DNA from: an uncultured Bacteroidales bacterium
GTDB lineage: Bacteria > Bacteroidota > Bacteroidia > Bacteroidales > UBA932
Length of the DNA stretch: 64,000 nt
Direction of reading: 5' to 3'
NCBI GenBank assembly: GCA_900316955.1
Contig: ONEX01000006.1
Location: forward strand, 1 to 64,000
Part shown: positions 17,133-26,654 of the stretch, piece after piece
Layout of the letters: each line of letters opens with the position of its first letter
Position numbering within the stretch: the first letter of the stretch is position 1
Translations under genes and position numbers: made by a program
Notes under the pieces: model-generated
Seen by the model: only the letters and a program-made list of their open reading frames with translations
Told to the model about the DNA's origin: nothing
The model's database searches: none

Positions 17133-18512
17133 ATGAAGAAAGCATTGCTCCTCCTCGCCGCGATTGCCGGCACCCTGACGCTCAGCGCCCAGAACAAGAA
17201 GGGCGGCATCGATGCCAAGCTCCTCGGTGAAATCAGCCAGGGATACGAAGGGACGGCCGCCGACAAGGCCCTCCGCAACGCCCTCAACACCACGGCCATC
17301 AACACCCTGGCCCTGAATGCGGACAACATCCCGATGGACACCCGCTTCTCCGACGTGGTGAAGACCAAGGGCCGCACCAACCAGCTCTCCTCCGGACGCT
17401 GCTGGCTGTTCACCGGCCTCAACGTGATGCGTGCCAAGATGATCGACAAGTTCGACATGGGCCCGGTCGTCCTGTCCCAGAACTATGTCTTCTTCTACGA
17501 CCAGCTGGAGAAAGCGAACCTGTTCCTGCAGGGCATCATCGACACGAAGAATCTCCCGGACGACGACCGCACCGTCGACTGGCTCTTCGCCCATCCGATC
17601 GGCGACGGCGGCCAGTTCACCGGCGTGTCCAACCTCATCATGAAGTACGGCGTCGTCCCGTCCGAGGTGTTCCCGGAGAGCATGATCGCCAACAACACCG
17701 CCCAGATGCGCGCCCAGATCACGAACAAGCTGCGGGAGGACGGCCTCCGCCTGCGCCAGGCCCCCAAGGGCACGGACCTGCAGGCCATGAAGACGGCCCA
17801 GCTCAAGGAAATCTACCGCATCCTCGCGCTCTGCCTCGGCGTCCCGCCGACCGAGTTCACCTGGACCCGGACCGACTCCAAGGGCAATGTCGTGAGCACG
17901 AAGCAGTACACCCCGAAGTCCTTCTACGAGGAGTACATCGGCACGGACCTCGAGAACAACTACATCATGGTGATGAACGACCCGTGCCACGAGTACTACA
18001 AGATCTATGAGATCGACTACGACCGCCACGTCTATGACGGCGAGAACTGGGTGTACCTGAACCTCCCGGTGGACGAGATCAAGAAGATGGCCATCGCCTC
18101 CATCAAGGACAACACGGCCCTCTACTTCTCCTGCGACGTGAATAAGTTCCTCATCCGGGACAAGGGCATCGCGGACCTGAACAACTTCGACTACGAGTCC
18201 CTGATGGGCGTCTCCTTCGGCATGGACAAGAAGGAGCGCATCTACACGCACGCCAGCGGCTCCACGCACGCGATGACGCTCATCGCGGTGGACCTCAAGG
18301 ACGGCAAGCCGGTCAAGTGGATGGTGGAGAACAGCTGGGGCGCGAACTCGGGCTACCAGGGCAACATCATCATGACGGACGAGTGGTTCGACGAGTACAT
18401 GTTCCGCCTCGTGGTGGACAAGAAGTACGTCCCGGCCTCCCTGATGAAATACTTCGACCAGAAGCCCATCATGCTCCCCGCCTGGGACCCGATGTTCCTG
18501 CCGGAAGAATAA
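17133..18512 (+). CDS. Aminopeptidase C-like cysteine peptidase (C1B), exported
   Basis: 459 residues with a signal peptide MKKALLLLAAIAGTLTLSAQ. The bleomycin hydrolase/PepC triad is visible: Cys in SSGRCWLFTGLN (about residue 90), His in GSTHAMTLI and Asn in VENSWGANSGY. These enzymes remove N-terminal amino acids. An exported form is usual in Bacteroidota but differs from the cytoplasmic PepC of lactic acid bacteria. It ends LPEE and its stop overlaps the next gene by one base. Confidence 0.93.
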   Translation: MKKALLLLAAIAGTLTLSAQNKKGGIDAKLLGEISQGYEGTAADKALRNALNTTAINTLALNADNIPMDTRFSDVVKTKGRTNQLSSGRCWLFTGLNVMRAKMIDKFDMGPVVLSQNYVFFYDQLEKANLFLQGIIDTKNLPDDDRTVDWLFAHPIGDGGQFTGVSNLIMKYGVVPSEVFPESMIANNTAQMRAQITNKLREDGLRLRQAPKGTDLQAMKTAQLKEIYRILALCLGVPPTEFTWTRTDSKGNVVSTKQYTPKSFYEEYIGTDLENNYIMVMNDPCHEYYKIYEIDYDRHVYDGENWVYLNLPVDEIKKMAIASIKDNTALYFSCDVNKFLIRDKGIADLNNFDYESLMGVSFGMDKKERIYTHASGSTHAMTLIAVDLKDGKPVKWMVENSWGANSGYQGNIIMTDEWFDEYMFRLVVDKKYVPASLMKYFDQKPIMLPAWDPMFLPEE

Positions 18513-19456
18513 TGCGGTACCTGCCGGTCGTTGGATTGTTTGCGCTGCTGCTGCTCGACCTCCTGGTCGGCGGCGGCAGCGTCTCCCTTGTGACCGGCGC
18601 CATTCTATGGAAGCTGCGGGTGCCGAGGGTGATGACGGCTGTCATTGCCGGTGGGGCGCTGGCGGCGAGCGGGGCGCAGATGCAGGCGGTGTTCCGGAAC
18701 CCGCTGGCCGATCCGCACATCATGGGCGTGAGCGGCGGCGCGGGACTGGGCGCGGCCATCGCGACGATGGCGCTGGGCACGTCGGCAGCCTTTTTCACGG
18801 GATTCACCGTGGCGGTGGCGGCGTTCCTCGGAGCCTTCGTGGCGGCGGCGCTGGTCGTCGCGGTATCGGCCCGGTTCCGGTCGGTAACGACGCTGCTGGT
18901 GTTCGGCGTGATGCTGGGATTCATCTTCAGCGCGCTGAGCTCGGTCCTGCAGTACACGGCGGGTGAAGAGAGCCTGAAACTGTTCTACAGCTGGATGGCG
19001 GGCAGTTTTTCCGGCTGCCGATACTTCGAGGTCGCGCTGATGGCGGGGGCCTTGGTCATCGGCCTTATCCTGGCCTTCTGCAACGGCAAGGGGCTGGATA
19101 TCATCCTGTTCGGCGAGGAGTACGCGACCCTTTCCGGGGCCTCGACGCGGCGCATCCTGTTCCTGTCGATGCTGTCGGCCTGCCTGATGACCGGCACGGT
19201 CACGGCCTTCTGCGGCCCGCTCGGGTTCGTGGGCATCGTCGCCCCGCACCTCGCCCGCCGCATCACGGGCTCCTCGGTCCATCGGCAGGTCCTCCCCTGC
19301 TCCCTCGCGACCGGCGCCACCCTCGCCCTGGCGGCCGACATCCTCGCCAACCTCTGGCCCATCCCCCTCCCCGTGGGCTCCACCCTCGCCCTCATCGGCA
19401 TTCCCCTGATCCTCCTCATCTTGCTGCACCGCAATACGTCGAACGTAAAAGATTGA
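18512..19456 (+). CDS. FecCD-family ABC transporter permease
   Basis: 314 residues with about nine hydrophobic segments. The family core GAQMQAVFRNPLADPHIMGVSGGAG and GPLGFVGIVAPHLAR are both present, as in BtuC/FecD/FhuB permeases that import iron chelates, haem or cobalamin. The ATG overlaps the preceding stop by one base. An ATPase gene follows after 58 bases, but there is no substrate-binding protein or TonB receptor in the neighbourhood, so the substrate cannot be inferred. Confidence 0.93.
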   Translation: MRYLPVVGLFALLLLDLLVGGGSVSLVTGAILWKLRVPRVMTAVIAGGALAASGAQMQAVFRNPLADPHIMGVSGGAGLGAAIATMALGTSAAFFTGFTVAVAAFLGAFVAAALVVAVSARFRSVTTLLVFGVMLGFIFSALSSVLQYTAGEESLKLFYSWMAGSFSGCRYFEVALMAGALVIGLILAFCNGKGLDIILFGEEYATLSGASTRRILFLSMLSACLMTGTVTAFCGPLGFVGIVAPHLARRITGSSVHRQVLPCSLATGATLALAADILANLWPIPLPVGSTLALIGIPLILLILLHRNTSNVKD

Positions 19457-19478
19457 CACACAATGGTTTAACAATAAT

Positions 19479-19502
19479 GCTTTAGGCCAATCTACCTAAA
19501 GC
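19479..19502. promoter_or_regulatory. Perfect 8-base inverted repeat before the ATPase gene
   Basis: GCTTTAGG, 8 bases, CCTAAAGC, ending 13 bases before the GTG start of the ATPase. The TTAGG/CCTAA half-sites and near-9-base spacing resemble DtxR/MntR-type metal-regulator boxes. It could instead act as an RNA hairpin over the start region. Confidence 0.45.
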
Positions 19503-19514
19503 AATTCACACAAA

Positions 19515-20183
19515 GTGCTGGATATCAACAACATACATTCTACAGTCCTTCGGGTCGACCATCTTAACATCGGCCACGACGGCCGCGACCTGGTCCGGGA
19601 CATCTCCTTCGAGCTGGCCCCGGGCGAATGCGTGCTGCTGGCGGGCCCTAATGGGACTGGGAAAACGACGCTGTTGCGCGCTCTAGCGGCGGAGGGTGTT
19701 GTCCTTATTCCTACGAACATCCCCAAAGTCAAGGGGTTCACGGTCGAGTCGTTCGTGCGGACGGGGTGCTATCGGGAGAGCGACTGGCGGGGACGGGTTT
19801 CGAAGGAGGTCGAAAGAAGGATGGAGGAGGCCCTGAAGATGCTGGGGATCGAGGAGCTGCGGAAGCGGGACATATCGACCTTGAGCGACGGGGAGTTCCA
19901 GAAAGCGTGCCTGGCGACGGGATTGACCCGGAAGGCCGAGGTGCTGCTGCTGGACGAGCCGACGGCGCACCTGGACGTGGAGAACCGGATCGATGTGCTG
20001 CGGACGCTGCGGGAGGTCGCCCGGAAGACGGGGACGGCCGTCCTGTTCTCCAGCCACGACCTGCACGACGCCCTGCAGGTGGCCGACCGGGTGTTCGCCC
20101 TCACCCGCGACGGGCGTTTCCTGGCCAGCGCAGGTACCGATGTCCTTCGAGCGGCTTTCCCCGCCCTCGCCAATCTTCTCTAG
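19515..20183 (+). CDS. FecE-like ABC transporter ATPase, internally shortened
   Basis: 222 residues starting at GTG. Walker A is GPNGTGKTT (44-52), the signature is LSDGE (123-127), Walker B is VLLLDEPT and the switch His is at 181 (SSHDLHDA). The normal stretch between Walker A and the Q-loop region is only about 15 residues (LLRALAAEGVVLIPTN) where related ATPases have about 40, and there is no glutamine at the Q-loop position. Related Bacteroidota FecE-like proteins, as I recall them, also lack a clear Q and use LSDGE, so the deletion rather than the motif is the odd part. It converges with the regulator gene with a 4-base overlap. Confidence 0.85.
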   Translation: MLDINNIHSTVLRVDHLNIGHDGRDLVRDISFELAPGECVLLAGPNGTGKTTLLRALAAEGVVLIPTNIPKVKGFTVESFVRTGCYRESDWRGRVSKEVERRMEEALKMLGIEELRKRDISTLSDGEFQKACLATGLTRKAEVLLLDEPTAHLDVENRIDVLRTLREVARKTGTAVLFSSHDLHDALQVADRVFALTRDGRFLASAGTDVLRAAFPALANLL

Positions 20184-22825
20184 CGGGAAGTTCCCGGCAG
20201 GATGCCGAAAAGTTCACGGTAACATTTGGAGAAATAGGAAGGGGAACTGAAACCGACCTCGTAGGCGATTTCAGCGACGGTCTTGTCCGTGCTTTTCAGC
20301 CGTTTTTCCGCTTCCTTGAGGCGCATGATCCGAATCACCTCCACGGGTGAATAACCCGTCAACGCTTTCACTTTCCGGTACAGTTGGACCCGGGACAGGC
20401 CGATCTCGGCAGCCAGTTGCTCCACGTTCAGGTCCGGATCCGCCAAGTGCTTCTTCGCATAGGAACGGAAACGGGACAGGAAATCGTTTTCCCTTTCCGA
20501 GGCATCGCTGGTGCCGTTTTCCAGATAATAATGCTTGAGTTGCAGGCGGCTTTTGAGGAGATTGCCGACCCGGGACAGCAACACCTTTTCGCTGAAGGGC
20601 TTGCTGATGTAGGCATCGGCCCCGGAGGCGTATCCCTCGGCCCGCTGATCCTCCATGTTCTTCGCCGTCAGGAGGATGACGGGGATATGGCTGGTCGCCA
20701 GCTGGGATTTCAGGGCCTCGCAGAAGGCCAGCCCGTCCATGACAGGCATCATCACGTCGCTGATGACCAGATCGGGTAGTTGACGCCCGGCCACATCCAG
20801 CGCCTCTTTTCCGTCAGCAGCCAGCAGGACCCGGTATTCATCCTTCAGCAACGACGCGATGAAAGTCCGCAGACTCTCGTTGTCATCCACGACCAGCACC
20901 GTCGGCCGTTGGTCATCCGTATCGGTCATCAGTTCCAACTGCTCGGTTTCCCGGCGGGAGAAACCCTTGTCGGCGTCATGGACGTTGAACTGCTCCTGGT
21001 ATTTACCGGCGTCCTCCGTCTCGACGATTTCCACGCCATGCTGCTCCAAGGGCAGGGTCACGGTAAAGGTAGTCCCTTCCCCCACCCGACTCTCCACGCC
21101 GACGCTTCCCCCATGCAACTGGGCGATGCTTTTCACCAGGGCCAGGCCGATGCCCGTCCCGGAGGAGCGGTCACCCACCTGGTAGAACCGGTCGAAGACC
21201 AGCCCCAGCTTGTCGGCCGGGATTCCCTCGCCGGTGTCCGTCACCGAAAGCCGGACCTTATCCCCGTCGGGAGCGAGGTCGACCACGATGCTGTCCTCGG
21301 CCGACGTATGCTTGAAAGCGTTGCTGAGGAGGTTGAACAGCACCCGTTCCGTCAGGTGCATATCGGCCTCCACCATCAGCGATTCCGGTCCCTCATAGCG
21401 CAGGTTGCGTCCCTTGAATCCCAGCATCCACTGCTGCACGGCCTGCGGCAGGTCGAAGCGGGACACTCGCAAGGGCATCTTTCCGTTCTCGATCTTCCGG
21501 AAATCCAGGATGCTGTTCACCAGCCGGAGGAGAATATCGACATTCTCCCGGGCGATCCCCAACGAAGCCCGGCTTTCCGGGTCCAGGCCGGATGTGTCCA
21601 TGACATGCTCCAGGGGGCCGGCGATCAGGGACAGCGGCGTCCGGAACTCGTGGCTGACGGAGGTGAAGAACTCCAGCTTCGCGTCGGTGGTCTCCTCCAG
21701 TTTCCGGGACAGCAGGTGCAGCTCCTCGTTCCGCCGTTCCAGCTCCGTATTGAAGCGCCGCATGCGGTTGTAGAAAAAGAAAGAGACGGTAAACAACAGG
21801 ATCAGCAGGGCGGTCAGGCCGATGAGCAGGTACAGGACCAGCCGCTGCGTATTGTACTCGGACAGGGAACTGTCCAGCTGGGCGCTCACTTTCTCCACCA
21901 TCTCCCGCTGGTCCGTGATCTCATGCTCCTGCATGAGGACCATCGCCGCATTGTGGCTGTCCACGAGGGCCGATTCCAACATCGTCTCCCGGGGGTACTC
22001 GTTCCCAGAGAGGATATCCACCGCCAGTTTCATCACCAGGTCGCCCCGGGTCGGATAGATGTAAGTAGCCGTCAGAACGCCGTCCAGGACATCCTGAAGC
22101 CCTCCTTCCGGCAAGGCGTCCACGCCCAGCAGCGGCAGCCCGTCCGGCTTTCCGAGGGCTTCCCAGGCGCCCCGGGCCATCCGGTCGTTCTGACCGAAGA
22201 CCGCATCGAATGCAAGCCCTTCTTCCATCCACCGCGCCATCACGCGAGCGCCGCCTTCCTGCAGCCAGTCCCCGTAGTCGGAAGCGACCAGTTCCAGGCC
22301 GGGATACGCCGCCAGCGCCTCCGCAAAGCCCTTGTGCCGCTCGGCGGCCGGAGAAGACTCCCGGAGTCCCTGGATCTCCACCACCCGGCCCTTGCCGCCC
22401 AGGATGTCGGCCAGGTAATCGCCCAAGATCCGGCCGACCCGCACATTGTCCGCCCCGATGAAGGCGGTGTACTTGTCGGAATCGATCTTCCGGTCGAACA
22501 GGATGACAGGAACACCGGCATCGAAGGCTTCCTCGATGGCCGGCGTGATGGTGTGGCTCTGGTTGGGCGATACGATCAGTAGGTCCACCCCCTCGGCGAC
22601 CAGCGCCCGAATCTGCGCCATCTGGCGCTCACTGTCGTCATCCGCCGATGTCAGCCGCAGCTGCACCCCGTAGGAATGGGCCGCCAGGGACAGTTCCTCG
22701 TTCAGCTTGGAGCGCCAGATATCGTCGCTGCATTGGGATACACCTATGACAAGCTCCTTCTTCCCCCCGGAACAACCGGCGAGAAGAAGGAGGAAGCATA
22801 GTATAAGAAATGGCCTGATTCTCAA
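20180..22825 (-). CDS. Hybrid two-component system regulator of the fructan locus
   Basis: 881 residues. A lipoprotein-like signal (MRIRPFLILCFLLLLAGC) precedes a periplasmic sugar-binding-protein domain (about 24-300, type 1/4 like ribose-binding protein), one membrane segment (about 329-352), HisKA with phospho-His392 (SVSHEFRTPLS), HATPase (about 485-595), a receiver with Asp690 (LVISDVMMPVMDG) and an AraC-type HTH (about 780-881). The same architecture is found in the fructose-sensing regulator BT1754 of Bacteroides thetaiotaomicron. Here it lies one base after fructokinase, last in the operon, so it should be induced with its targets. Confidence 0.95.
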   Translation of the reverse strand: MRIRPFLILCFLLLLAGCSGGKKELVIGVSQCSDDIWRSKLNEELSLAAHSYGVQLRLTSADDDSERQMAQIRALVAEGVDLLIVSPNQSHTITPAIEEAFDAGVPVILFDRKIDSDKYTAFIGADNVRVGRILGDYLADILGGKGRVVEIQGLRESSPAAERHKGFAEALAAYPGLELVASDYGDWLQEGGARVMARWMEEGLAFDAVFGQNDRMARGAWEALGKPDGLPLLGVDALPEGGLQDVLDGVLTATYIYPTRGDLVMKLAVDILSGNEYPRETMLESALVDSHNAAMVLMQEHEITDQREMVEKVSAQLDSSLSEYNTQRLVLYLLIGLTALLILLFTVSFFFYNRMRRFNTELERRNEELHLLSRKLEETTDAKLEFFTSVSHEFRTPLSLIAGPLEHVMDTSGLDPESRASLGIARENVDILLRLVNSILDFRKIENGKMPLRVSRFDLPQAVQQWMLGFKGRNLRYEGPESLMVEADMHLTERVLFNLLSNAFKHTSAEDSIVVDLAPDGDKVRLSVTDTGEGIPADKLGLVFDRFYQVGDRSSGTGIGLALVKSIAQLHGGSVGVESRVGEGTTFTVTLPLEQHGVEIVETEDAGKYQEQFNVHDADKGFSRRETEQLELMTDTDDQRPTVLVVDDNESLRTFIASLLKDEYRVLLAADGKEALDVAGRQLPDLVISDVMMPVMDGLAFCEALKSQLATSHIPVILLTAKNMEDQRAEGYASGADAYISKPFSEKVLLSRVGNLLKSRLQLKHYYLENGTSDASERENDFLSRFRSYAKKHLADPDLNVEQLAAEIGLSRVQLYRKVKALTGYSPVEVIRIMRLKEAEKRLKSTDKTVAEIAYEVGFSSPSYFSKCYRELFGILPGTSR

Positions 22826-22826
22826 A

Positions 22827-23702
22827 TCAAATCGATTTTAGTTCCTCGGGGACCACGGGCATGGCCCCTTTCTGGGTACAGACATAGGCGGACACTTTCA
22901 CCGCCGTCTCATGGGCGACCGCCACCGACTTGCCTTGGAGGATGGAGCCGATGAAGGATCCCGTGAAGGAATCGCCGGCACCGACGGTATCGGCCACCTC
23001 CACCTTCGGAGTCACCTGATAGGACATGCCGCCCGCGTGGAAGACATAACTTCCGTTGGTGCCGCAGGTCAGGATGAGCATCTTCAGGCCATACTGGTCG
23101 AAGATGTGCCAGCACTTTTCCTCCAGGCTCAGGCCCGGAATATCATACAGGCGGGAAATGGTCACCAGTTCCTCATCATTGATCTTCAAGATGTCGCAGC
23201 GCTGGAAAGATGCCTCCAGCACCTCCTTCGTGTAGAAACTCTGACGGAGGTTGATGTCGAATACCTTCAGGCAGTCCGCAGGAACGGCATCCAGGAACGC
23301 GCCGATGGTGTGGCGGGAAACCTCGCTCCGCTGCGCCAGGGAGCCGAAGCAAACCGCCTTGCAATCAGCGGCCAGGGCGGCCAGTTCCTCGTCGAACGGG
23401 ATATTGTCCCAGGCGACATCCGTCTTGATCTCATACTGAGGCACCCCCTGCGCATCCAGGGTAACCTGGACGGTTCCGGTGGGATACTCCACGCGGGCCA
23501 GGTGATACGGGAGCCGGTGCTCTTCGAAAGCCTCGACGATTTCCTCGCCCAGCGCATCGTGCCCGATGGCGCTCACGGCGATGCCTTCCAGGCCGAACTG
23601 CCGGGCATGATAGGCGAAATTGGCGGGCGCGCCGCCCAGTTTCTTTCCCTCGGGAAGCACATCCCACAGCGCTTCACCGATACCGATAACGTACTTTCCC
23701 AT
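22827..23702 (-). CDS. Fructokinase (PfkB family)
   Basis: 291 residues, ribokinase fold. N-terminal GEALWDVLPEGKKLGGAPANFAYHA is the first PfkB signature and DTVGAGDSFTGSF near residue 250 the second, holding the catalytic Asp. It phosphorylates fructose, probably to fructose 6-phosphate, so that imported fructose enters glycolysis. It is one base from the transporter gene upstream and one base from the regulator gene downstream. Fructokinase is the best call because of the GH32 genes in the same operon. Confidence 0.93.
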   Translation of the reverse strand: MGKYVIGIGEALWDVLPEGKKLGGAPANFAYHARQFGLEGIAVSAIGHDALGEEIVEAFEEHRLPYHLARVEYPTGTVQVTLDAQGVPQYEIKTDVAWDNIPFDEELAALAADCKAVCFGSLAQRSEVSRHTIGAFLDAVPADCLKVFDINLRQSFYTKEVLEASFQRCDILKINDEELVTISRLYDIPGLSLEEKCWHIFDQYGLKMLILTCGTNGSYVFHAGGMSYQVTPKVEVADTVGAGDSFTGSFIGSILQGKSVAVAHETAVKVSAYVCTQKGAMPVVPEELKSI

Positions 23703-23703
23703 A

Positions 23704-24855
23704 TTATTTGTGCATGGTAGTCATATAATACAACAGATATGCGACGCCTACGGCCATCACCGCCACGGCGCCGGCCTGGCCCACCGCGTCGGAGGCGAAT
23801 CCCATCAGGAGCGGGAACACCGTACCGCCGAACAGGCCCATGATCATCAGGCCCGACACCTCGTTCTGCTTCTCGGGAACCGACAGGATGGCCTGGGAGA
23901 ACACGATGGAGAAGATGTTGGAGTTGCCGAAACCCACCAGGGCGATGGCCACGTACAGGATGGCCTTGCTTGCTCCGAAGAACATGCCCACCATCGCCAG
24001 GGCCATCATCACGACGCTCACCAGGAAGAACTTCTTGTGGCTGAACTTCGCCAGGATGAACGACCCGGAAAGGCAGCCTACCGTACGGAAAATGAAATAC
24101 AGGCTGGTCGCGAAGCCGGCCTCGGTAAGTGTCATGCCCACACGCTCCATCAGGAGCTTCGGCGCCGTGGTGTTCGTGCCCACGTCGATGCCCACATGGC
24201 ACATGATGCCCAGGAAGGACAGCAGAACGACGGGCTTGCCCAGGAGCTTGAAGCAGTCGGCGAAGGAAGAAGCCTTGTCCGGGGCCGCCTCGCGCTCGAT
24301 CGGAGAGAGGAGGAGCAGGAGGGAGGCCAGGATGCCGATGGCCATGTACACCGGGAAGAGAACTCTCCAGCCGAGGCCGAAGGTAGGCATGGCCGCCGTG
24401 GCGCCCCACATGGCGATATACGGAGCCATGAAGGAGGCGATGGCTTTCACGAACTGCCCGAAGGTCATGGTGCTGGCCAGCCGGTCACCCTTGATGATGT
24501 TGGTGATGAGCGGGTTCAGGGAAGTCTGCATGAGCGCGTTGCCGATGCCCAGCAGCGAGAAGGAGACGAGCATGAGTCCGTAGCTCTCGCCGAAGATGGG
24601 AAGCAGCAGGGAGACGACCGTCACCACGAGGCTCAGCAGCACCGTGTTCTTCCGGCCGATCCTGTTCATCAGCATCCCCGTCGGGACGGAGAAGATCAGG
24701 AACCAGAAGAAGACCAGGGAAGGAAAGATGTTGGCGGCCGCGTCGCTCAGGCCCAGGTCGGACTGGACATAGTTGGAGGCGATGCCCACGAGGTCCACGA
24801 ACCCCATGGCGAAGAAGCAGAGCATCACCGGGATGAGTTGTATCTTTTTGTTCAT
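23704..24855 (-). CDS. MFS sugar transporter (fructose importer, FucP-like)
   Basis: 383 residues with about 12 membrane segments. The N-terminus MNKKIQLIPVMLCFFAMGFVDLVG and the loop MNRIGRKNTVL are typical of the FucP/glucose-galactose MFS branch, which are proton symporters in the inner membrane. Gene order (GH32, MFS, fructokinase) matches the fructose transporter of the B. thetaiotaomicron fructan locus, so fructose is the likely substrate. It overlaps the GH32 stop by 4 bases. Confidence 0.9.
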   Translation of the reverse strand: MNKKIQLIPVMLCFFAMGFVDLVGIASNYVQSDLGLSDAAANIFPSLVFFWFLIFSVPTGMLMNRIGRKNTVLLSLVVTVVSLLLPIFGESYGLMLVSFSLLGIGNALMQTSLNPLITNIIKGDRLASTMTFGQFVKAIASFMAPYIAMWGATAAMPTFGLGWRVLFPVYMAIGILASLLLLLSPIEREAAPDKASSFADCFKLLGKPVVLLSFLGIMCHVGIDVGTNTTAPKLLMERVGMTLTEAGFATSLYFIFRTVGCLSGSFILAKFSHKKFFLVSVVMMALAMVGMFFGASKAILYVAIALVGFGNSNIFSIVFSQAILSVPEKQNEVSGLMIMGLFGGTVFPLLMGFASDAVGQAGAVAVMAVGVAYLLYYMTTMHK

Positions 24856-26612
24856 TTGGCTATCGGATAAAGTGTTACGTCGGCCTTGAGGTTGCCGTAC
24901 AGTTTCAGGGTATTATAAGGAGAAGACGGGAAGACGAGGTTGGTCATGCAGAAGTCCTCGCCGAAGGCCTCGATACTGGCGCTGTCCACCAGCAGGCGGA
25001 GTTCCATCTTGCCGCCCACCTGGGCAGGCGCGGTCGTGACCGCCGCGAAGGACTTGCTGAACTTGACGTTGCCGCTCCCCCGGCGGTCCATCGAGAAGGT
25101 CTGGCTCTCCGGTTCGTAGGTGAAAACCACCTGCTCGCCGGTCTCGTTGGAAAGCACGAAGGTGGCGCCTTCCTTCTTGGGAAGGGTGAAGCGGACCACG
25201 AGTTCGTAAGCGCGCTGCGGGTTCTCGAAAAGATCCACGGGAGCGGTGGACAGCGTGTACTGGACGGGCCGGCCGCGAAGGGCTTCCACCTCCGGAGAGG
25301 GCGTGCTCTTCAGGATGACCTCCTTTCCCTTCCGGACCAGGGACAGGTCGCGGGGAACGGAGTTGGCGCTGCGGAACTGCTTCGTCGGGACGGAATTGGC
25401 ATACTGCCAGTTGCTCATCCAGGCGATGGCGACCGTTCTGCCGGCGGGAGCGTTGCTCCAGGTGACGGCGGCATAATGGTCCTTACCGTAGTCCATCCAG
25501 CGGGTGACGGTGGGAAGGTCGTCGCACTTGAAGGTCTTCCCGTCGAAGCTGCCCACGAAATACTGCGTGGCGCTGCCGCCGAAGGGGCCGCCCGGATTGA
25601 TGTTCAGGAGAAGCACCCATTTGTCCTTGCCCTCGAAAGGAAGGCGGATCAGGTCGGGGCACTCCCAGACACCGTTGTGGTTGCCGTAGGCGAGGCCGAA
25701 GCTGCTCTCGTATTTCCAGTCCTTCAGGTTGTCGGAGCTGTAGAACTGCACCTCCTGCCCGGCGGCGAGGACTACCTTCCATTGGCGGGTCTGGTCGTCC
25801 CAGAACACCTTGGGATCGCGGAAATCGGGCGTATCCTCGGCCACGATCACCGGATTGCCGGGGTATTTGGTAAAGGTGCGGCCTCCGTCGTTGCTGTAGG
25901 CGATGCTCTGGGTCTGGTTGTCCCCGTCCGAGGTGTACATGGCCACGATGGCATCCCGTCCGAATCCGGCCGTATTCTCCTTGTCCACGACGGCACTGCC
26001 GCTGAAGATGGCGCCGAGCGCATCCGGAGCGAGGGCAACGCCCAGATGCTCCCAGTTCACCAGGTCCCGGGAAACGGCATGTCCCCAGTGCATATTGCCC
26101 CAGAAGCTACCGTACGGGTTATACTGGTAGAAAAGATGCCATTCCCCGTCCTGGTACACCATACCATTAGGGTCGTTCATCCAGCCATATTCCGGGGCGA
26201 AATGATAGAGGGGCCGGTAGGCCTTTTCCTGATTGGTCCGGTCGAAGACGGGCGCAGTGGTCATGTCGCTCCAGCACACGTCGTCGGAAGGATCCCGGCG
26301 CACGCCGCGGCCCTGGGTCATCCGGATATCCAGCAGGATGCTGCTGCCGTTCCAGGCGCCGAGGTCCAGCGGGACCAGGTAGTCCGTCTTGTCGATGGCC
26401 AGGGAAACATTGGCGGCGAGGACTTCCGTGCCGTTTGACAGCACCTTCACGCGTGCCTCCTGTGCCGTTTCCTGCACAGGAAGCAGCACGTAGCGGTCCT
26501 TCCCGCTCACCCGGATCATCGTATGCGTGTCGCTCAGATGACGGATGGCGAGGTTCTGCGCACCGGCGCCCAGGGTAAGCAGGAAGCTCGCTATGAAAAG
26601 GATGTATCTCAT
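24852..26612 (-). CDS. GH32 fructan hydrolase, exo-type, periplasmic
   Basis: 586 residues with signal peptide MRYILFIASFLLTLGAGAQ. An N-terminal beta domain (about 20-125; resembles DUF4980) precedes the five-bladed propeller. The GH32 triad is complete: Asp147 (WMNDPNG), Asp266 (FRDPK) and Glu317 (WECPDL). The C-terminal beta-sandwich (about 445-586) is standard. It should release fructose from levan, inulin or sucrose-type ends in the periplasm. Sequence does not separate beta-2,1 from beta-2,6 specificity. It has its own -7 box within the operon. Confidence 0.95.
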   Translation of the reverse strand: MRYILFIASFLLTLGAGAQNLAIRHLSDTHTMIRVSGKDRYVLLPVQETAQEARVKVLSNGTEVLAANVSLAIDKTDYLVPLDLGAWNGSSILLDIRMTQGRGVRRDPSDDVCWSDMTTAPVFDRTNQEKAYRPLYHFAPEYGWMNDPNGMVYQDGEWHLFYQYNPYGSFWGNMHWGHAVSRDLVNWEHLGVALAPDALGAIFSGSAVVDKENTAGFGRDAIVAMYTSDGDNQTQSIAYSNDGGRTFTKYPGNPVIVAEDTPDFRDPKVFWDDQTRQWKVVLAAGQEVQFYSSDNLKDWKYESSFGLAYGNHNGVWECPDLIRLPFEGKDKWVLLLNINPGGPFGGSATQYFVGSFDGKTFKCDDLPTVTRWMDYGKDHYAAVTWSNAPAGRTVAIAWMSNWQYANSVPTKQFRSANSVPRDLSLVRKGKEVILKSTPSPEVEALRGRPVQYTLSTAPVDLFENPQRAYELVVRFTLPKKEGATFVLSNETGEQVVFTYEPESQTFSMDRRGSGNVKFSKSFAAVTTAPAQVGGKMELRLLVDSASIEAFGEDFCMTNLVFPSSPYNTLKLYGNLKADVTLYPIAK

Positions 26613-26628
26613 TGTCAGTGTCTTTTCT

Positions 26629-26636
26629 CAAAGATA
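26629..26636 (-). promoter_or_regulatory. Internal -7 box before the exo-GH32 gene
   Basis: TATCTTTG on the minus strand, about 17 bases from the GH32 start, with TTGA about 22 bases upstream as a possible -33 box (overlapping the end of the previous gene). It suggests that the downstream half of the locus can be transcribed on its own. Confidence 0.55.
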
Positions 26637-26654
26637 CGCTTTTTCACCGGATAA

